Source: Cercis canadensis
Lineage: Eukaryota; Streptophyta; Magnoliopsida; Fabales; Fabaceae
Direction of reading: 5' to 3'
Assembly (NCBI GenBank): GCA_003255065.1
Contig: QAOA01008326.1
Location: forward strand, 22,967-86,966
DNA length: 64,000 nt
Position 1 is the first letter of the stretch, and each line of letters opens with the position of its first letter. The notes below the pieces were generated by a model. The model did not search any database. It had not been told where the DNA came from and saw only the letters and a program-made list of their open reading frames with translations. Position numbers and translations under genes: made by a program. Positions 34,230 to 45,177 of this stretch are shown here, in pieces.

Positions 34230-35125
34230 TAGGGATGTTCATCGGTCGGTTTTGGTTGGATTTGGGAGACTTTCTCAACTGACCGATGGATGTGTGGGTG
34301 AGAAAAATGAGATCCGCTGTTGACCGGAACTCTAGCTTAACTGACAAAATGCAGGTTGATCGGTAGGCGGGTTTGTCAAGTGGGTTGAATCGGATTGGTT
34401 CTGTTGTGTTGTGTGGCTCGTCAGTGCAAGCAAAGCTGCAGTTTCAACGGCTCGTGCACTCATAGTGGTGGTTTGGATGGCCCACTTGCTGCTTGTTGTT
34501 TTTGGTTGAGGGATACGAAAAGGAAGAAGAGGGCAGAAGAATGAGAAGAAGGGAAAAATAGTTTTGGTAGAGAAAAGGAGGAATAGCATAAAACGTTTCG
34601 ATTAAAAATTAAAGGGAAGAAGAGAAGATCAATGGAAGTGGTTGCTACTGGTAAAGGATGAAAAACAAAATAAAAATTAGAAAGTTAAGAATAAAAAAAT
34701 GAAGAGTGAGAACTGAGAAGAGAATGTTGATATTGATAGTGAAAGAGAAGAAGAAGAAAGAGTGAAATAGTTTTTCTAAAAAACTAAAAGGACAAATAGA
34801 GAAGTATAAATGTAAAATGTTAAAAACAAAGAACTGTGAGAGAAGATTGAAAAAGCATGGGAAAAGACAATTGAAATTGATAACATGAGAGAAGAAAAAG
34901 TGGAAAAGTCAAAAATTGAAGAGTTTTTCAAAAAAGCAGAAGTATACGGTCGAATTCGGTTTATTTTTATTTTCCTTACCTAAAATTGAACCGACTGGAT
35001 AAACCGTTTTAATTAATCCCAGCCGTCCGATCTTGCCTGTGCAGCTTCAGGAACTATTCCATTTGCTTGTCTTTGGTCGATTTTAGGCAAGTTTTCACAG
35101 GTTTGGCGGTTTATGAACACCCCTA
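34230..35125. mobile_element. Non-autonomous hAT-like element, 896 bp
   Basis: The left end TAGGGATGTTCATCGGTCGG and the right end (reverse complement TAGGGGTGTTCATAAACCG) are imperfect inverted repeats. They are flanked by 8 bp direct repeats CAAGTTGT (34222-34229) and CAAGCTGT (35126-35133), one mismatch. Eight-base duplications and TAGGG ends fit the hAT superfamily. The interior is A/G-rich and lacks transposase sequence. Confidence 0.8.
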
Positions 35126-35133
35126 CAAGCTGT

Positions 35134-35631
35134 TTGGTATATCATATGTTCTTTTCCATAACAAAATTTTGGTATTTTCTTGCTGACATAGTTGTTTTCT
35201 TTGCAGGTGTATCACCGGATTTCAGCCATCTTATCATATGTGTTCAAGAGAAGTGTCTAAGATTGATCCTTTCAAAATCTGGAGCCTACTCATTGACAAC
35301 ATACACTAAAGTCTACTCCCCAAGATACTTATTTAAGTAGTGCAAATAGTGAATAAAAAGACTATTATTAAGTAATGGAGGTGGTGATGAAATGGCTGGA
35401 ATAACTGTAGCTTTCGTATCCTCAATTATATGTGTAGAAACTGATGAAATATTGAAGAACCTTCCATCACTTGTGGTCATTTCACATGACCTGCATGGAG
35501 TTCCTTCATCAATCTTATCATCAATGTTTTTTTTAGATCATAATGTTCTTCCCCATGGTTCTATGTTAAATGTTTTCCAATTTGCATCTTGTGCTCTTCT
35601 GGATTCATCAGAGTCAATCATATTTTAAATT
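35134..35631. other. Possible host-gene remnant split by transposons
   Basis: After the hAT TSD comes a T-rich tract ending TTTGCAG at about 35205, a good plant splice acceptor, then a frame to TAG at 35338 (GVSPDFSHLIICVQEKC...). A second frame, 35392-35628, follows. On the minus strand there are also readable runs. I recognise no family. The DNA continues on the other side of the Athila-like element (42543-42640), with the TSD joining both sides. Confidence 0.3.
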
Positions 35632-35636
35632 GAATC

Positions 35637-36988
35637 TGTTGTGAAAATTTCAATGCAAGTGTACGTTGTCGTTTGCAAGTAATAAAATGAGATAAATTTA
35701 TCGTTCACACGAGGACTAATGTACCAACTACCGAAAGAGGGTTAACCTTAACTTTATCTAATCAATCGATATGGAGATATTTCAATAAAACAACTGAAAA
35801 TAGAACAACACAATGTAAACCAGAAAAATAACAAATCAAACCAGAAAAAGGATAGATTCAGCAAGAGAGAAACACCTAAGGTTCCGATTTCACCGTAATT
35901 ACTCTCAGCTTTCATTCTATATTCCATTAACTCCAATTTATCTTCCTATTTGCTAATCAAGATTCCCTAATTTATTCACTAGCCTCTCCCAAGGTCTAGT
36001 ATAAATATCCATTAATTACTAACCCTGTATATCCCTATACGAGGTACAATATTTATGAATTCATTTAGTTTTATGGATCTTTTTAACTGATTACATAAGC
36101 CATGGAGGTATATTCCTATCCTCCATGTAGCTCATGGCATTTACCCCAAGGAACTTGACACACAACTCTCCTTCCGGTCTCATTGTGATTAACAATTCAT
36201 CTAATTATTGGCCAGACAATCAGAAGCATTAAGAAAAGAGATAAACACTCAAATTGAAGAGATAAATAATAGAATTAACTTCATATGAAACTACAGCTAG
36301 TTCTAATTAGGCTACATCGTACCCCTAGATAAGAGAATTAGTTCATACTAGAATAAGAGAACAAGAAAGAATAAAATTGAGACATGATTCAAAGGTAAAA
36401 GAGGAAAAACTCTGGTTTGAAGGTCAAATCAGTTTTGCATCTCATTTATTCAATCCTTGCTTTGCCTCCTTTGTGCCTCCAAAAGTGTCTAAGAACGAAC
36501 CTCTTCTAATTTCCTCTGGTTTCCTATTTATACCCCTAAGAAAACCCTCAAGAATTAAACAAAAACAAGGGCCAAAGATCAGAATCGGGCTCGGGCGCCG
36601 CGGCTCTGAGGATTGGGCACTGCGGCCCTGCAGTCCTAGAAGAGGTAGAGATCTTTTGCACGCTCAGGCGCCGCGGCGCTGTCTCACTGCCAAGTTCTTC
36701 TTGTTCTTGAGCAAACATGGGTGCCACGGCTCTATGAAATCAGAGGTGCGGCGCTGAGCTCCTGTCTAAGTCCTCACTCTGAGGCTATCAAGGGTTGCAG
36801 CTTTTGATTATGAGCGCTGCGGCGGTAGAATTCTGTCCCAAAATTCTCAAAACCTTTGTTTCTTCACTTTAGTTCATGGAACTTGAAATTTAACATGAAA
36901 ATTTAGTTAAATAGCAATTAATCATTGAAAACTAACTAAATACTTAAGTAAAGGGCACCTAAAGAGTGAGTATAAAACTCACTCAACA
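35637..36988 (-). repeat. 3' LTR of the pol-less Athila-like element (1352 bp)
   Basis: Pairs with 41282-42537. It is longer mainly because of a 73 bp GC-rich segment (36594-36667 region, bounded by two GGCGCCG copies) and a ~21 bp repeat near 35820 that the other LTR lacks. Contains AT-rich DNA except for the GC-rich units at 36590-36830. Confidence 0.88.
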
Positions 36989-38650
36989 AATACCCCCAAA
37001 CTTGAAACTTGCTAGCCTTCGAGCAAGGAAACATGGCTTCTGTTTTTTGTGCTAACTTTTCTTACTCACCATGCAGGCCTCAGAGGATTCAATTAGCCAT
37101 AGTTCTTAGAAAATTTTCAAGATAGCATGAATGTGTATAATTTCAACCCAAAGTTAATTTTATCTCAATCTCACTAAAATTTCCTTTGTGTGTGTAAGTA
37201 TAGCCCTTGGTTACCCTACTCTCTTCACTTAAATCAGATTATGCAAATAAGCTCATAAACACATATTCTCCACTTTATTCTCTCAGAACCCCATACACTT
37301 GCTTTTCATCTCAATCTCCACTAATGTAGGCATTTCACAATATTGAAGATCAAAAGGACTTTTGATAAGCTTGTAATGTGTGGCTGGGTTAAGGGTAGGA
37401 TGATGGATAAACATGTGGTTTAACTCACCCATCACACAATTTCAGTTTAGAGCAAATTTTAAGAGCACCCTTCTTTCTTTTCACTTCTAACTCCCCGAAA
37501 CTTATTTTCTTCTTTACTTTGCCATCCACCAATAGAATTCTTACTTTTGGGCCACTACATCCCATGCTCAATGCTTTCTAAGACATTTTTTTTTCTTTTT
37601 TCAATATTTGCACAATTGTCTTTTCTTTTCATTGCAAAATATTTTTTTTTTCTTTACAGCAGGGATGTAGCTCTTTGAATTTTTATTCTTTGGTGGTCAT
37701 TTCATTGAAATCTTCCTTTTCTTTTCTTCACCAATTCTCCTTAATTTTCCTAGCTCTAAATGCTCTTAAGACTGAAAATGTGCTTTAGGTGAAAGGTTCA
37801 AGTCAAAAGATCATACAAAGGGCTAGGATCAGTGTAGGTGACAAAGAAACAGGCTAAATTAAGCTCAATGGGGTATGCTAGGGATAAAATATCATACAGA
37901 GGGATAGCTAGAAAGGCTCAAACGAAACAAAAATAGCCTAAATCATCTCCCTAATATTGCACAGCCTAGGATTTCGCCTCGACTGACAATCAAGCAAGTT
38001 CTAGCATTCTATGAGATTTTAAAATGACTTAATTCACATAATCATCTCTAAGCATGCAGATTTCAAATAAACAGGGCTATGTGCTCAATAATTCAGGAAA
38101 TTTCAGTTAGACAAAATTTAACACAAGAGTTAATTAGAAACACAAACACAAAATCTATCATTTTTCTAAAGCTATAAATAGTGAAAATTGGTTTTATCAT
38201 TAGCCTAAGGTTAAACAAAAAATTCCACTCTATTCTACTAAACTAAAGAAAAAATAAAAATTAAACATAAAAACTACCTAGAAAAGTATTTAAAAAAAAA
38301 TACCCAATAATAAATTAAGTGCAAGTCAATACCACAGCTCAAAAAATAATTTCCCACTCCCAAACTTAAAGGAAACATTGTCCTCAATGCTTAAAGCAAA
38401 GAAGAAAAAGATGTGGGGACTTCCCTAAAATGGAGATGGATCACTTTGCATCATCATCAAGTGGAGCTGCTGAGGGGAATAAAAGTTATGGATTGTATAC
38501 CTGAAGCATAAAAAAAAAAAATTAAACACACAAGCATGAAAATAAAATTAAACAACTAAACAAAAATTAAGAGAAATGGTTAAAAAGATTGGGTTGCCTC
38601 CCAAAAAGCGCTTGTTTTATAGTCCTCAGCTTGACTGTCTCTGGAATAAA
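36989..38650 (-). other. Non-coding 3' internal region of the pol-less Athila-like element
   Basis: Starts with the polypurine tract and continues with C/T-rich and A-rich DNA without ORFs. It corresponds to 49441-50760 of the larger element (both share GCACAG(C/T)CTAGGATTTCGCCTCG). Then GGGTTGCCTCCCAAAAAGCGC at about 38593 leads into the gag end. The missing pol belongs here. Confidence 0.6.
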
Positions 38651-41183
38651 TTAACCAGAATCAAAAATAGCAGTGGAGGACTTCTGGAATTTTACTCCAC
38701 TATTTCTTTGAGCTTTGGATTGTTGGCCAGTCTCTTTTAAGCTCCAAATTTTATTTCCATCTCCAAAACAAGCAGATTTTCTAAGATGCTCCAAAAGAAT
38801 CTTTTGGAATGACGGCTTCTTTTTCTTGTTTTTCTTGTGAGATTCAGCTATAGGCACTGGTCTAGCCATTGGCTTCTTAGGAGTTTTATCATCTTGGACC
38901 TCTAAATCATGAGGCTTCTCTTTATTTGTCATTCTCATGGTGCGAGCTTCAATTGGGTCTTGTGATTTAGTGCTTCCACTTGTAGTGTCAATTTTACAGC
39001 AAACACTCACTTCATCTAGATGCTTTATTTCTTTGAAGACCTTGAAGGATACTTAATCACCTTGCACTCTCAGAGTAAGTTGGCCCTTTTGCACATCAAT
39101 AAGAGCTTTCCCAGTTGCTAGAAATGGACTGACCAAGAATGATTGGAATTTCTTGGTCCTCCTCCATGTCAAGCACAACGAAATCTGCTGGGAAGATGAA
39201 CTTGTCCACTTTGACTAATACATCCTCTAGGATTCCCCTTGGATGCTTGATTGATCTATCCGCCAATGTCAAGGAGATGGAGGTTGGCTTTATTTCTCCT
39301 ATACCCAGTTTCCTGAAAATAGAAAGAGGCATAAGGTTAATACTAGCACCAAGATCACAAAGTGCCTTACCAAAAGATACATTGCCAATAGAACAAGGAA
39401 TATTGAAACTCTTTGGATCTGTTAACTTTAGTGGCAATTTCTTGTGTAAGATTGCACTGCACTCCTCAGTAAGTGCTACAGTCTCATAATCCGCTAGCTT
39501 TCTTTTATTTGAGAGAATCTCCTTCATAAATTTCACATAGCTAGGCATTTGCTCCAAAGCATCTGCAAATGGGATGTTGATGTGTAGCTTCTTGAAAACC
39601 TCCAGAAATTTAGAGAATTGATTATCCAGCTTCTTCTTCTGGAATCTCTGAGGGAAGAGAAGAGGCGGAACATATGGTGGAGGATTGTCTGGAAATAACT
39701 TAGATGTCTTCTCCACAAATTTCACAAGTGGTTCCACTGGGGTGTCTTGCTTTGTCTCAGGCTCAACTGACTTAATTGGCACATTCTTTGCAACTTTAGA
39801 TGGTTCACCTAAAGTCTTACCATCACGAAGATTAATAGCCATGACATGTTCTTTAGGATTCACCTCCGTATCACTCGGCAAAGACCCATGTTGTCTAGTG
39901 CTAAGTATGCTCGATAATTGACCCACTTGTACTTCTAGGTTTCGAATGGAGGCATCTGTTCTTGCCATAAACTGACTGGTGTTTATTGTTAACTGGGCAA
40001 GAGCATCTTCCAAAGAAACCTTAGGTGGTGGTGGTTGATCTTGCACTGGTGCCTGAGCAGAATTCTGATTGTTTCTCCAAGAAAAATTGGGGTGATTTCT
40101 CCACCCCGGATTGTATGTATTGGAGTAAGGGATGTTCTGCCTGCTTGGGTTTCCCACAAAGTGTGCTTCCTCTGACTGAGATGGAGAGAATGGATTGCCA
40201 ACTTGGCAATTTGAGCTAGCATGAGGACCACCACAATGATCACAATTCTCAGGAGGTGACTGAATGGCGTTGACATTCCAGATGGTTAACTGCTTAGCCA
40301 GAAAGTCAATTTTAGTAGATAAAGTTGTGAAGGAATCAACCTCATGCACCCAAAGTACCTTACGTAAAGTGAACCTCTCAGTAGGCCACTGATAGGCATT
40401 GGTAGCCATCTCCTCTAATAGGTCATTGGCATCCTCATATGTCTTCCTCATCAAAGATCCACCAGCAGCGACATCAACTAGTGTCTTGGTGGAATTCAGC
40501 AACCCATTATAAAATGTTTGTAATTGTAGCCAGTTAGGAAGTCCATGATGGGGGCATCTTCGAAGTAGCTCCTTGTACCGTTCCCAAGCCTCCTGAAGTG
40601 ACTCATTCTCCAATTAATAAAATGTTGCAATGTCATTTCGGATCTTGGAGGTCTTAGCTGGTGGGAAAAATTTTGTCAAGAATTTTTGGGCTAAAATATC
40701 CCATGTGGTGATGGTCCCTGTTGGCAATGACTGAAGTCAAGCCTTGGCTTTATCCTGTAATGAGAAAGGAAATAGGCGAAGGCGAATAGCATCATTACCA
40801 ACTCCGTCGTGCTTGAAAGTATCACATATCTCCACGAACCCGGAAATATGAGCATGAGGGTCTTCACTCGCTAATCCACTAAACGAGGTTGACTAAACCA
40901 TGTGGATTATAGCTGGTTTAATCTCAAAAGAATTTGCTTCAATAGCTGGTCGCCTTATACCCGAATTGGTATCCGTGATGGAAGGTAGAGCATAATCACA
41001 GAGTGCCTTGGGAGGGTTTTCTTCAGTCATTGTGTCTGTCAAAACTCTAGTGGACTCTCTTATTGTCTTTCTATTCTTTCGACAGGTTTTCTCTATCTCA
41101 GAATCAAGTGGGATTAGAAAGCTGCTTCGAGAATTTCTCATACACCAAAAGAAAACTCCTGAAAGTCTTAAACAATAAAACAA
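38651..41183 (-). pseudogene. Athila-like gag-protease ORF, interrupted
   Basis: The gag frame begins near 41183 and reads EENPPKALCDYALPS, then (40613-39096, 505 codons) ENESLQEAWERYKELLRRCP, the retrotransposon gag domain, a C-rich NCDHCGGPHASSNC knuckle, a coiled linker, and protease with ALCDLGASINLMPLSIFRKL and ILGQS. The active site is DLGAS, as in the larger element. Stops cut it: TAG after HMV at 40893, a TGA after KAKA near 40738, and TAA at 40615 where sister copies have CAA (FYQLENES). A last separate frame (39010-38651) is Lys-rich. It is the only coding part of this element. Long surviving frames suggest recent activity in trans. Confidence 0.85.
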
Positions 41184-41255
41184 TTAAATAGATCTGTGAA
41201 AATAAACGATTAGAGTAAAATCAAGATCACTGAGTATCGATATTGATAACAAATT

Positions 41256-41275
41256 AGTCCCCAGCAACAGCGCCA
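41256..41275 (-). other. Primer-binding site, Asp-tRNA type
   Basis: Minus strand TGGCGCTGTTGCTGGGGACT, close to the known Athila primer site. Six bases separate it from the LTR border. The equivalent site of the larger element (59725-59744) reads TGGCGCCGTTGTCGGGGATT. Confidence 0.8.
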
Positions 41276-41281
41276 AAAACT

Positions 41282-42537
41282 TGTTGTGAAAATTTCAACG
41301 CAAGTGTACATTGTCGTTTGCAAGTAATAAAATGAGATAAATTTATCGTTCCCCCGAGGACTAATGTACCAACTACCAAAAGAGGGTTAACCTTAACTTT
41401 ATCTAATCAATTGATATGGAGATATTTCAATGAAACAACTGAAAATATAACAACACAATTTAAACCAGAAAAAGGATAGATTCAGCAAGAGAGAAACACC
41501 TAAGGTTCTGATTTCACCGTAATTACTCCTAGCTTTCATTCCATATTCCATTAACTCCAATTTATCTTCCTATTTGTTAATCAAGATTCCCTAATTTATT
41601 CACTAGCCTCTCCCAAGGTCTAGTATAAAATTCATTAATTACTAACCCTGTATATCCCTATACGAGTTACAATAATTACGAATTCATTTAGTTTTGTGGA
41701 TCTTTTTAACTGATTACATAAGCCATGGAGGTATATTCCTATCCTCCATGTAGCTCATGTCATTTACCCCAAGGAACTTGACACACAACTCTCCTTCCGA
41801 TCTCATTGTGATTAACAATTCATCTAATTATTGGCCAAACAATCAGAAGCATTAAGAAAAGAGATAAACGCTCAAATTGAAGAGATAAATAATGGAATTA
41901 CTTCATATGAAACTACAGCTAGTTCTAATTAGGCTACATCGTACCCCTAGATAAGAGAATTAGTTCATACTAAAAGAAGAGAACAAGAAAGAATAAAATT
42001 GAGACATGATTCAAAGGTAAAAGAGGAAAAACTCTGGTTTGAAGGTCAAATCAGCTTTGCATCTCCTCCTTTCAATCCTTGCTTTGCCTCCTTTGTGCCT
42101 CCAAAATTGTCTAAGAATGAACCCCTTCTAATTCCCTTTGGTTTCCTATTTATACCCCTAAGAAAACCCTCAAGAATTAAACAAAAACAAGGCCCAAAGA
42201 TCAGAATCGGGCTCGGGCGCCGTGGCACTATCTCACTGCAAATTTCTTCTTGTTCTTGAGCAAACATGGGTGCCGCGACTCTATGAAATCAGAGGTGCGG
42301 CGATGAGCTCCTATCTAAGTCCTCACTCTGAGGCTATCAAGGGTTGCAGCTCTTGATTATGAGCGCTGCGGCGCTAGAATTCTGTCCTAAAATTCTCAAA
42401 ACCTTTGTTTCTTCACTTTAGTTCATAGAACCTGAAATTTAACATGAAAATCCAGTTAAATAGCAATTAATCATTGAAAACTAACTAAATACTTAAATAA
42501 AGGGCACCTAAAGAGTGAGTATAAAACTCACTCAACA
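41282..42537 (-). repeat. 5' LTR of the pol-less Athila-like element (1256 bp)
   Basis: Contains the promoter of the minus-strand transcript. Compared with the 3' LTR it lacks one GC-rich unit of 73 bp and has scattered substitutions, mostly C/T and G/A, so the insertion is not very recent. Confidence 0.88.
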
Positions 42538-42542
42538 GAATC

Positions 42543-42640
42543 CATTAGTTGAAGTTGAACAGCTATCCAATCTTTGTCTTATACTTGTAGAGAACTTATT
42601 AGCTTTATCTTTTGGATGTTCCTTAGCTACTAGTGCTTTT
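42543..42640. other. Right flank of the Athila-like insertion
   Basis: Short stretch between the TSD of the Athila-like element and the LTR start of the next element. Continuous with 35134-35631 before the insertion. No recognised function. Confidence 0.35.
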
Positions 42641-43892
42641 TGTTTGTTCCACATCCTCAAATCCATTTTTGATGATAACAAATGACCTTACTTTGTCACT
42701 AATCTAATCTATTTTCTAAGTGTTTACTAAAGTGATAGGTTAATGATCTAGAAGAAGAAGGAGTTCTGCCTTAGTTTGAACAAGTTTTAGTGCAAAACTA
42801 GTTCATTACAAGAAGGCATGTTGATGTGACAATCAGAAGATATTTCAAAATCAGTGATTATTTCAGAGCAAATACTACTCAATCAGAGGCAGATTCATGT
42901 GAAAGAAATCAATTAAGAAAAGAGCCATTGAAGGTTATAAAAGGAAGTTTTCAAATGGAAGGGCTATGTTAGGAAACAAATCAAGATCAAATAAGAGGAT
43001 TCCTAATATAACACGATNTCAGAGCAAATACTACTCAATCAGAGGCAAATTCATGTGAAAGAAATCAATTAAGAAAAAAAGCCATTGAAGGTTATAAAAG
43101 GAAGTTTTCAAATAGAAGGGCTATGTTAGGAAACAAATCAAGATCAAATAAGAGGATTCCTAATATAACACGATTTGACAGCCAAGCATTGAAGACCTTG
43201 TCTACAATTCAAACGATCATTTTCTTCCTCTGGACGCCTATATATTGAAGACCCAAGAGCTAGTGAAAAACATAGAATATCAGAGAAGCAATATTTTAGA
43301 AGAAAAATTTTGTGTCATTATCACAAGCAGTCCACCTTCTTGTTCATCTCTCTATTTTCTAACTAGTTGATTTACCTTTTGTAAAAGAGAGAGATTTTCA
43401 TTGGAAATTAATCTAGGATTTTGTATTACATATTTCCATTAGGAAAATGTGGGGAGAGTGACATTTACTCTTGATTAGAGGGAAAGAAAGTTTCTGGTGA
43501 GCTTGTGTAAAAATTAGAGAGAAGTTCACTGGTGATCTCGTGTAAAACTAGTTCTATAAGCAGCTTGGAGAAGCTTGATCAAATAACTTCAACTACTAGT
43601 GAAATCTCAGCCTTGGAAGAGTAGACGCAGGCTTTATTGGCCGAACCACTATAAATTCTGGCTTCTATCTCTAAACCATTCACTTCTTATATTTCAATTA
43701 TTTATATTTCTTGAGGTTGTCTCATTAAGTATTTTTTTGTTGTATGTGAAAACTGATTATTAAACTTTTTTCTTATCTGATTTCATGTTTTCTATTTTAA
43801 ATCAAACTTTTGATTAGAAGTAGTTTTCATATTCACATTAAAATTTATTAATCTCCTATTCACTCCCTTCTAGGAGCATATTTAAACTCTCA
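42641..43892 (+). repeat. 5' LTR of the plus-strand SIRE-type element
   Basis: LTR borders TG/CA are inferred from the PBS side and from similarity to the LTR at 6842-8639. About 155 bp occur twice across the N at 43018 (42862-43017 and 43019-43173), so the natural length would be close to 1.1 kb. Confidence 0.6.
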
Positions 43893-43980
43893 ATTAGTAT
43901 TAGAGCTTCGGGCTCAAATTATAGGTTTAACAACCTTGAGTTAAAATATCAAAATTCTAATTTTTGTAGGTAAAATCAAA

Positions 43981-45177
43981 ATGCAAAGTTCAGCTCACTC
44001 CAACAACAAGCCAACATTTTGTAATGGTAACAACTACAAGTATTGGAAGGAAAGAATAGAGATGTATTTAGAATTCATCGACTACAAAGTATGGGCCATT
44101 GTGAGGAATGGGATGACACCACCAACAAAGATGGTTGACGGGATACAAGTTCCAAAAGAAGAAGTGAGTACACACTGGATGATCAACTCATGTATACCTT
44201 GAACTCCAAAGCAAGGTATAATATCATGTGTGTAGTATCCTCAAAAGAGTATGAACACGTAGCTTCTTGTAATACGGCCAAGGGGATGTGGGATAAACTC
44301 AAAGCTATATATGAAGGAACAAGTCATGTAAAAGAAGTTAAAATTGACATCTTCGGATCTCAATATGAAATATTTCATATAAAGAAGGATGAACCTCTAG
44401 AGTCATTCTTTTTCTCGGTTTCTTGGAATTATAAACAATATCAAGAGCCTTGGTAGAGAATATACCCAAAAGGAGCAAATGAAGAAACTCCTTAGATGCT
44501 TGACTGAGAGGTGGGAAACAAAAGTTATTGTGCTTCTTCAATATGTTGAAACAAATGACACAACTATTGATCAGCTAAGAAGACAACTTGAGACATATCA
44601 AATGATGATGTTTGAGAATAAAAACAGATTAGAAGATCACAAGAAGAAGAGTTTCGCTCTTACAAGTACAACACAAGAAACCAGTTCTACTACAAAAGAA
44701 ATAGTTTCTAGTGATGAAATGTAGCTCTTATTTCAAAAAAAAATTCTTCAACAAATAAAAAGGAGAAATGACAGAAAGAAATTCCAATCCAGAAGCACTA
44801 AGGGAGAAACCAACAGAGAACCTTTTATCTGTTATGAATGCAAGAAACCTGGACACATCAAACCAAACTGTCCAAATCTCAAGAAAAAGAAGTTCTATTG
44901 AAAGGAGAAGAAGAAAGCCATGATTGCCTTATGGAGTGACGTTGAATCATCCTCAAACAGTGATGATTCTGATGAAGAAAATCTGGCAAATTTCTATTTT
45001 ATGGCAAAAATAGATGAGGTAAGTGGTTTCAATTTAGGTCCTCATCCTTATTATGATGAGTTAAATCAAGCTTTCGAAGATCTAGCTCTAGACTATGAAA
45101 ATAGGCTTGCAAAGATAAAAGCTCTTAAGAAAATAATCAAAGAACAGATCAAGAAAATTGATTTACTAAAGAAATAA
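43981..45177 (+). pseudogene. SIRE-type gag remnant with CCHC zinc knuckle
   Basis: The frame starts at ATG 43981 with KPTFCNGNNYKYWKERIEMY (DUF4219-like start of copia gag), shifts near 44190 and again near 44455, continues through the UBN2-like gag domain (MWDKLKAIYEGTSHVKE; LRCLTERWETKV), and reaches the knuckle CYECKKPGHIKPNC at about 44834-44875, which is intact. A Ser/Asp-rich part and an acidic coiled segment follow to the stop at 45175. Stops at 44722 and 44899 interrupt. It would form the virus-like particle of the element; it is broken here. Confidence 0.82.

Larger units (their letters stand above)
35637..42537 (-). mobile_element. Athila-like gypsy element without pol (TR-GAG-like), 6.9 kb, complete ends
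   Basis: Two LTRs (35637-36988 and 41282-42537) begin TGTTG and end CAACA and are flanked by the perfect 5 bp TSD GAATC (35632-35636, 42538-42542). On the minus strand a PBS TGGCGCTGTTGCTGGGGACT (41275-41256) resembles the Asp-tRNA site of Athila, and a polypurine tract GTTTGGGGGTATT (37001-36989) precedes the 3' LTR. The 4.3 kb inside holds gag and the protease start only; RT, RNase H and integrase are absent. It must have used proteins of a relative such as the element at 48600-61042. Confidence 0.88.

Noticed and set aside
36377-36757. 126-codon plus-strand frame
   Set aside because: Antisense to the LTR transcript and only partly present in the other LTR copies (42010, 48866); not a gene.
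39139-39489. 116-codon plus-strand frame opposite the protease
   Set aside because: Shadow of the gag-protease coding strand.
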